Source: Actinomycetota bacterium (lineage in GTDB: Bacteria; Actinomycetota; Actinomycetes; Actinomycetales; Microbacteriaceae). From it: 6,809 nucleotides of DNA. Under the pieces are notes generated by a model. It did no database searches, had not been told where the DNA came from, and was given only the letters and a program-made list of their open reading frames with translations. Position 1 is the first letter of the stretch. Every line of letters begins with the position of its first letter. A program made the translations under genes and the position numbers. Positions 5,274 to 6,809 of the stretch are shown one piece after another. Where the stretch lies: the NCBI GenBank assembly GCA_016870695.1, contig VGAV01000128.1, forward strand, positions 1-6,809, given 5' to 3'.

Positions 5274-6499
5274 CCTCGACTCGCCTCCTCGCGGCCACGG
5301 CCGTGGCCGGCGCGGCCGTCCTCGTCCTCTCCGGCTGCGTCGCCAAGACGGATGCCGCCGCCTCCGGCGCCCTCTCGGTCACCTCGACCGCCGACGGCTG
5401 CGCCGTCTCCGCGGCGTCCGCACCGAGCGGGACCGTCGCCTTCGACGTGAGCAACGAGAGCGACCAGGTCACGGAGTTCTACCTGTTGGCATCCGACGGC
5501 CTGCGCATCGTCGGCGAGGTCGAGAACATCGCGCCCGGCGCGTCGCGGAACCTCACCGTCGTGGCCCAGCCGGGCGACTACTTCACCCTGTGCAAGCCCG
5601 GCATGGTCGGCGACGGCGTGGGGCGGGCGAGCTTCTCGGTGACGGGGGACGCCGTCGCCGTCGAGGGCGCCGACGCCGAGCAGAAGCAGCAGGCGGTCGA
5701 CCTCTACGCCGCGTTCGTGAAGGACCAGGCGGGTCAGCTGCTGCCCGCCGTCCAGACGTTCGCCGCGGCCTACGAGGCCGGCGACGACGCGCCCGCGCGC
5801 GAGCAGTTCCCGCGGGTGCGCGCCTTCTACGAGCGCATCGAGCCGATCGCGGAGGCGCTCGGCGACCTCGACCCGCGCATCGACTACCGGGAGGTCGACG
5901 CGGTCGCGGAGGGCCTGGACTGGACCGGCTTCCACCGCATCGAGAAGGACCTGTGGGTCCCCGCTCAGGACGCGCTGAACGCGGACGGCGAGACGCCGGC
6001 GTGGAAGGACTGGATGCCGTCGACCCCGGCCGAGCGCGCGACGTACGGCGACAAGCTCATCTCCGACACGCAGGAGCTGTACGACTACGTGCACGGCGAG
6101 GAGTTCCTGCAGGCGCTGGAGACGCAGGGCGTCGCCGGCATCTCGAACGGCGCCATCGCCCTGCTCGACGAGGTCGCCAGCGGCAAGATCAGCGGCGAGG
6201 AGGACTGGTGGTCGGGGACCGACCTCTTCGACTTCGCCGCGAACGTGGAGGGCTCGAAGATGGCGTTCTCCCTCGTGCGGGACTTCGCGGAGTCGAAGGG
6301 CGACAAGGGTGCTGAGCTGGTCGCCCGCATCGACACCGGGTACGCCGACCTCGAGGCCGCGCTCGCCGCGCACGGCTCGGCCGACGCGGGCTTCGTCCCG
6401 TACGCGCAGCTGACCGAGGCCGACAAGCGCCAGCTCACCGATCTCATCAACGCGCTGGCCGAGCCGCTCTCGCAGCTCACGGTCACCGTCCTGGAATGA
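5270..6499 (+). CDS. efeO: EfeO: iron-uptake lipoprotein with cupredoxin and M75-like domains
   Basis: Extracytoplasmic component of the EfeUOB ferrous-iron importer, thought to bind iron and pass it to EfeU. The 409 residues begin with a lipoprotein signal peptide: a hydrophobic stretch and lipobox L20-S-G-C23, so the mature protein should be membrane-anchored through C23. A cupredoxin-like domain spans about 35-127 and keeps C44 and C108 (in YFTLCKPGMVG) plus E69, residues in positions proposed as metal ligands in EfeO. The M75-like helical domain (about 137-409) carries the H222-R-I-E225 (HxxE) motif. Both domains are intact, so this is the full-length two-domain form rather than the short EfeM type. 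It overlaps efeU and efeB by four bases each (ATGA), a tightly coupled operon. Confidence is high. Confidence 0.95.
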   Translation: MTSTRLLAATAVAGAAVLVLSGCVAKTDAAASGALSVTSTADGCAVSAASAPSGTVAFDVSNESDQVTEFYLLASDGLRIVGEVENIAPGASRNLTVVAQPGDYFTLCKPGMVGDGVGRASFSVTGDAVAVEGADAEQKQQAVDLYAAFVKDQAGQLLPAVQTFAAAYEAGDDAPAREQFPRVRAFYERIEPIAEALGDLDPRIDYREVDAVAEGLDWTGFHRIEKDLWVPAQDALNADGETPAWKDWMPSTPAERATYGDKLISDTQELYDYVHGEEFLQALETQGVAGISNGAIALLDEVASGKISGEEDWWSGTDLFDFAANVEGSKMAFSLVRDFAESKGDKGAELVARIDTGYADLEAALAAHGSADAGFVPYAQLTEADKRQLTDLINALAEPLSQLTVTVLE

Positions 6500-6809
6500 C
6501 CGTGAGCGAGCAGAGCAGCGTTTCGGAGGGGACGGCGGATGCCACGGGCCTCTCCCGACGCGGACTGATCGGCCTCGCCATCGGTGCCGGTGCCGCGGGT
6601 CTGGCCGTCGGGTCCGGGGGCGGCCTGGTCGGCGGCGTCGCCCTGGGGCGCGAGCGGGAACGGCAGACGATGGATGCCGCGGCCGGAGGATCCGGCATCC
6701 ATCAGCCCGGCATCACGACCCCGGTGCAGGACCACCTGCACTTCGCGGCGTACGACATGATGGCGCGCACCACCCGCGACGACCTCGCCGAGCTCCTGTC
6801 GGACTGGAC
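6496..6809 (+). CDS. efeB: EfeB: Tat-exported DyP-type heme peroxidase, N-terminal part (cut by window edge)
   Basis: Heme peroxidase of the dye-decolorizing family that oxidises Fe(II) outside the membrane and so feeds EfeO and EfeU. Only 104 codons plus two bases lie in the window, with the frame open at the right edge. The ATG at 6496 overlaps the efeO stop (ATGA). The N-terminus has a twin-arginine signal, S20-R-R-G-L-I-G26, followed by a Gly/Ala-rich hydrophobic stretch to about residue 50, so export of the folded heme enzyme by the Tat pathway is expected. The mature start shows GIHQPGITTPVQDHLHFAAYD (67-87), the EfeB/DyP hallmark. The proximal heme histidine and the catalytic Asp-Arg pair lie beyond the window. 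A GTG at 6502 is an alternative start two codons later. The identity is strongly supported by motif plus gene order. Confidence 0.95.
   Translation, partial: MTVSEQSSVSEGTADATGLSRRGLIGLAIGAGAAGLAVGSGGGLVGGVALGRERERQTMDAAAGGSGIHQPGITTPVQDHLHFAAYDMMARTTRDDLAELLSDW

Noticed and set aside
4424..6373. A 649-codon antisense open frame over efeU and efeO
   Set aside because: Arg/Ala/Gly-rich composition without motifs; the sense strand encodes well-supported efeU and efeO in another frame.
1..6809. CRISPR arrays, insertion sequences, prophage or integration sites
   Set aside because: No regularly spaced repeats, transposase or integrase motifs, or terminal inverted repeats are seen; gene content and base composition are even across the window.

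Overview
The window is very GC-rich, and GTG starts, TAnnnT -10 boxes without clear -35 boxes, and likely leaderless genes point to an actinobacterium. The protein set, the codon usage and the abundance of the word GGATGCC/GGCATCC suggest Microbacteriaceae, probably Microbacterium; this placement is inference.

Layout. Positions 17-2338 hold two membrane transporters on the minus strand: an EamA/DMT-family permease (17-928) and an MFS_3-type exporter (1022-2338). A 161-base divergent gap carries the rpsO promoter and leader. rpsO (ribosomal protein S15, 2500-2769, plus) stands alone and is closed by a strong hairpin terminator. A second hairpin follows and probably serves the convergent minus-strand gene for an isopenicillin-N-synthase-like 2-oxoglutarate/Fe(II) dioxygenase (2913-3929). 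A 303-base divergent gap (3930-4232) holds the dioxygenase's leaderless promoter, a GC-rich palindrome cluster and a DtxR/IdeR-type iron box. From 4233 to the right edge runs an efeUOB iron-uptake operon: efeU (Ftr1-like permease), efeO (lipoprotein with cupredoxin and M75-like domains) and the first 104 codons of efeB (Tat-exported DyP-type heme peroxidase). Its genes are joined by two ATGA overlaps.

How they work together. EfeU, EfeO and EfeB form a known ferrous-iron importer, and the iron box at 4162-4180 (13 of 14 specified consensus positions) gives a direct reason to expect repression when iron is plentiful. The dioxygenase needs Fe(II) and shares the divergent gap, but a functional link is only conjecture. 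The two transporters are not evidently tied to either unit.

I see no clearly undescribed multi-gene system. The most unusual signals are the frame-independent excess of a 7-mer word (15 copies), which also builds an intergenic hairpin; the palindrome cluster beside the efeU promoter region; and two genes whose -10 boxes imply leaderless mRNAs.
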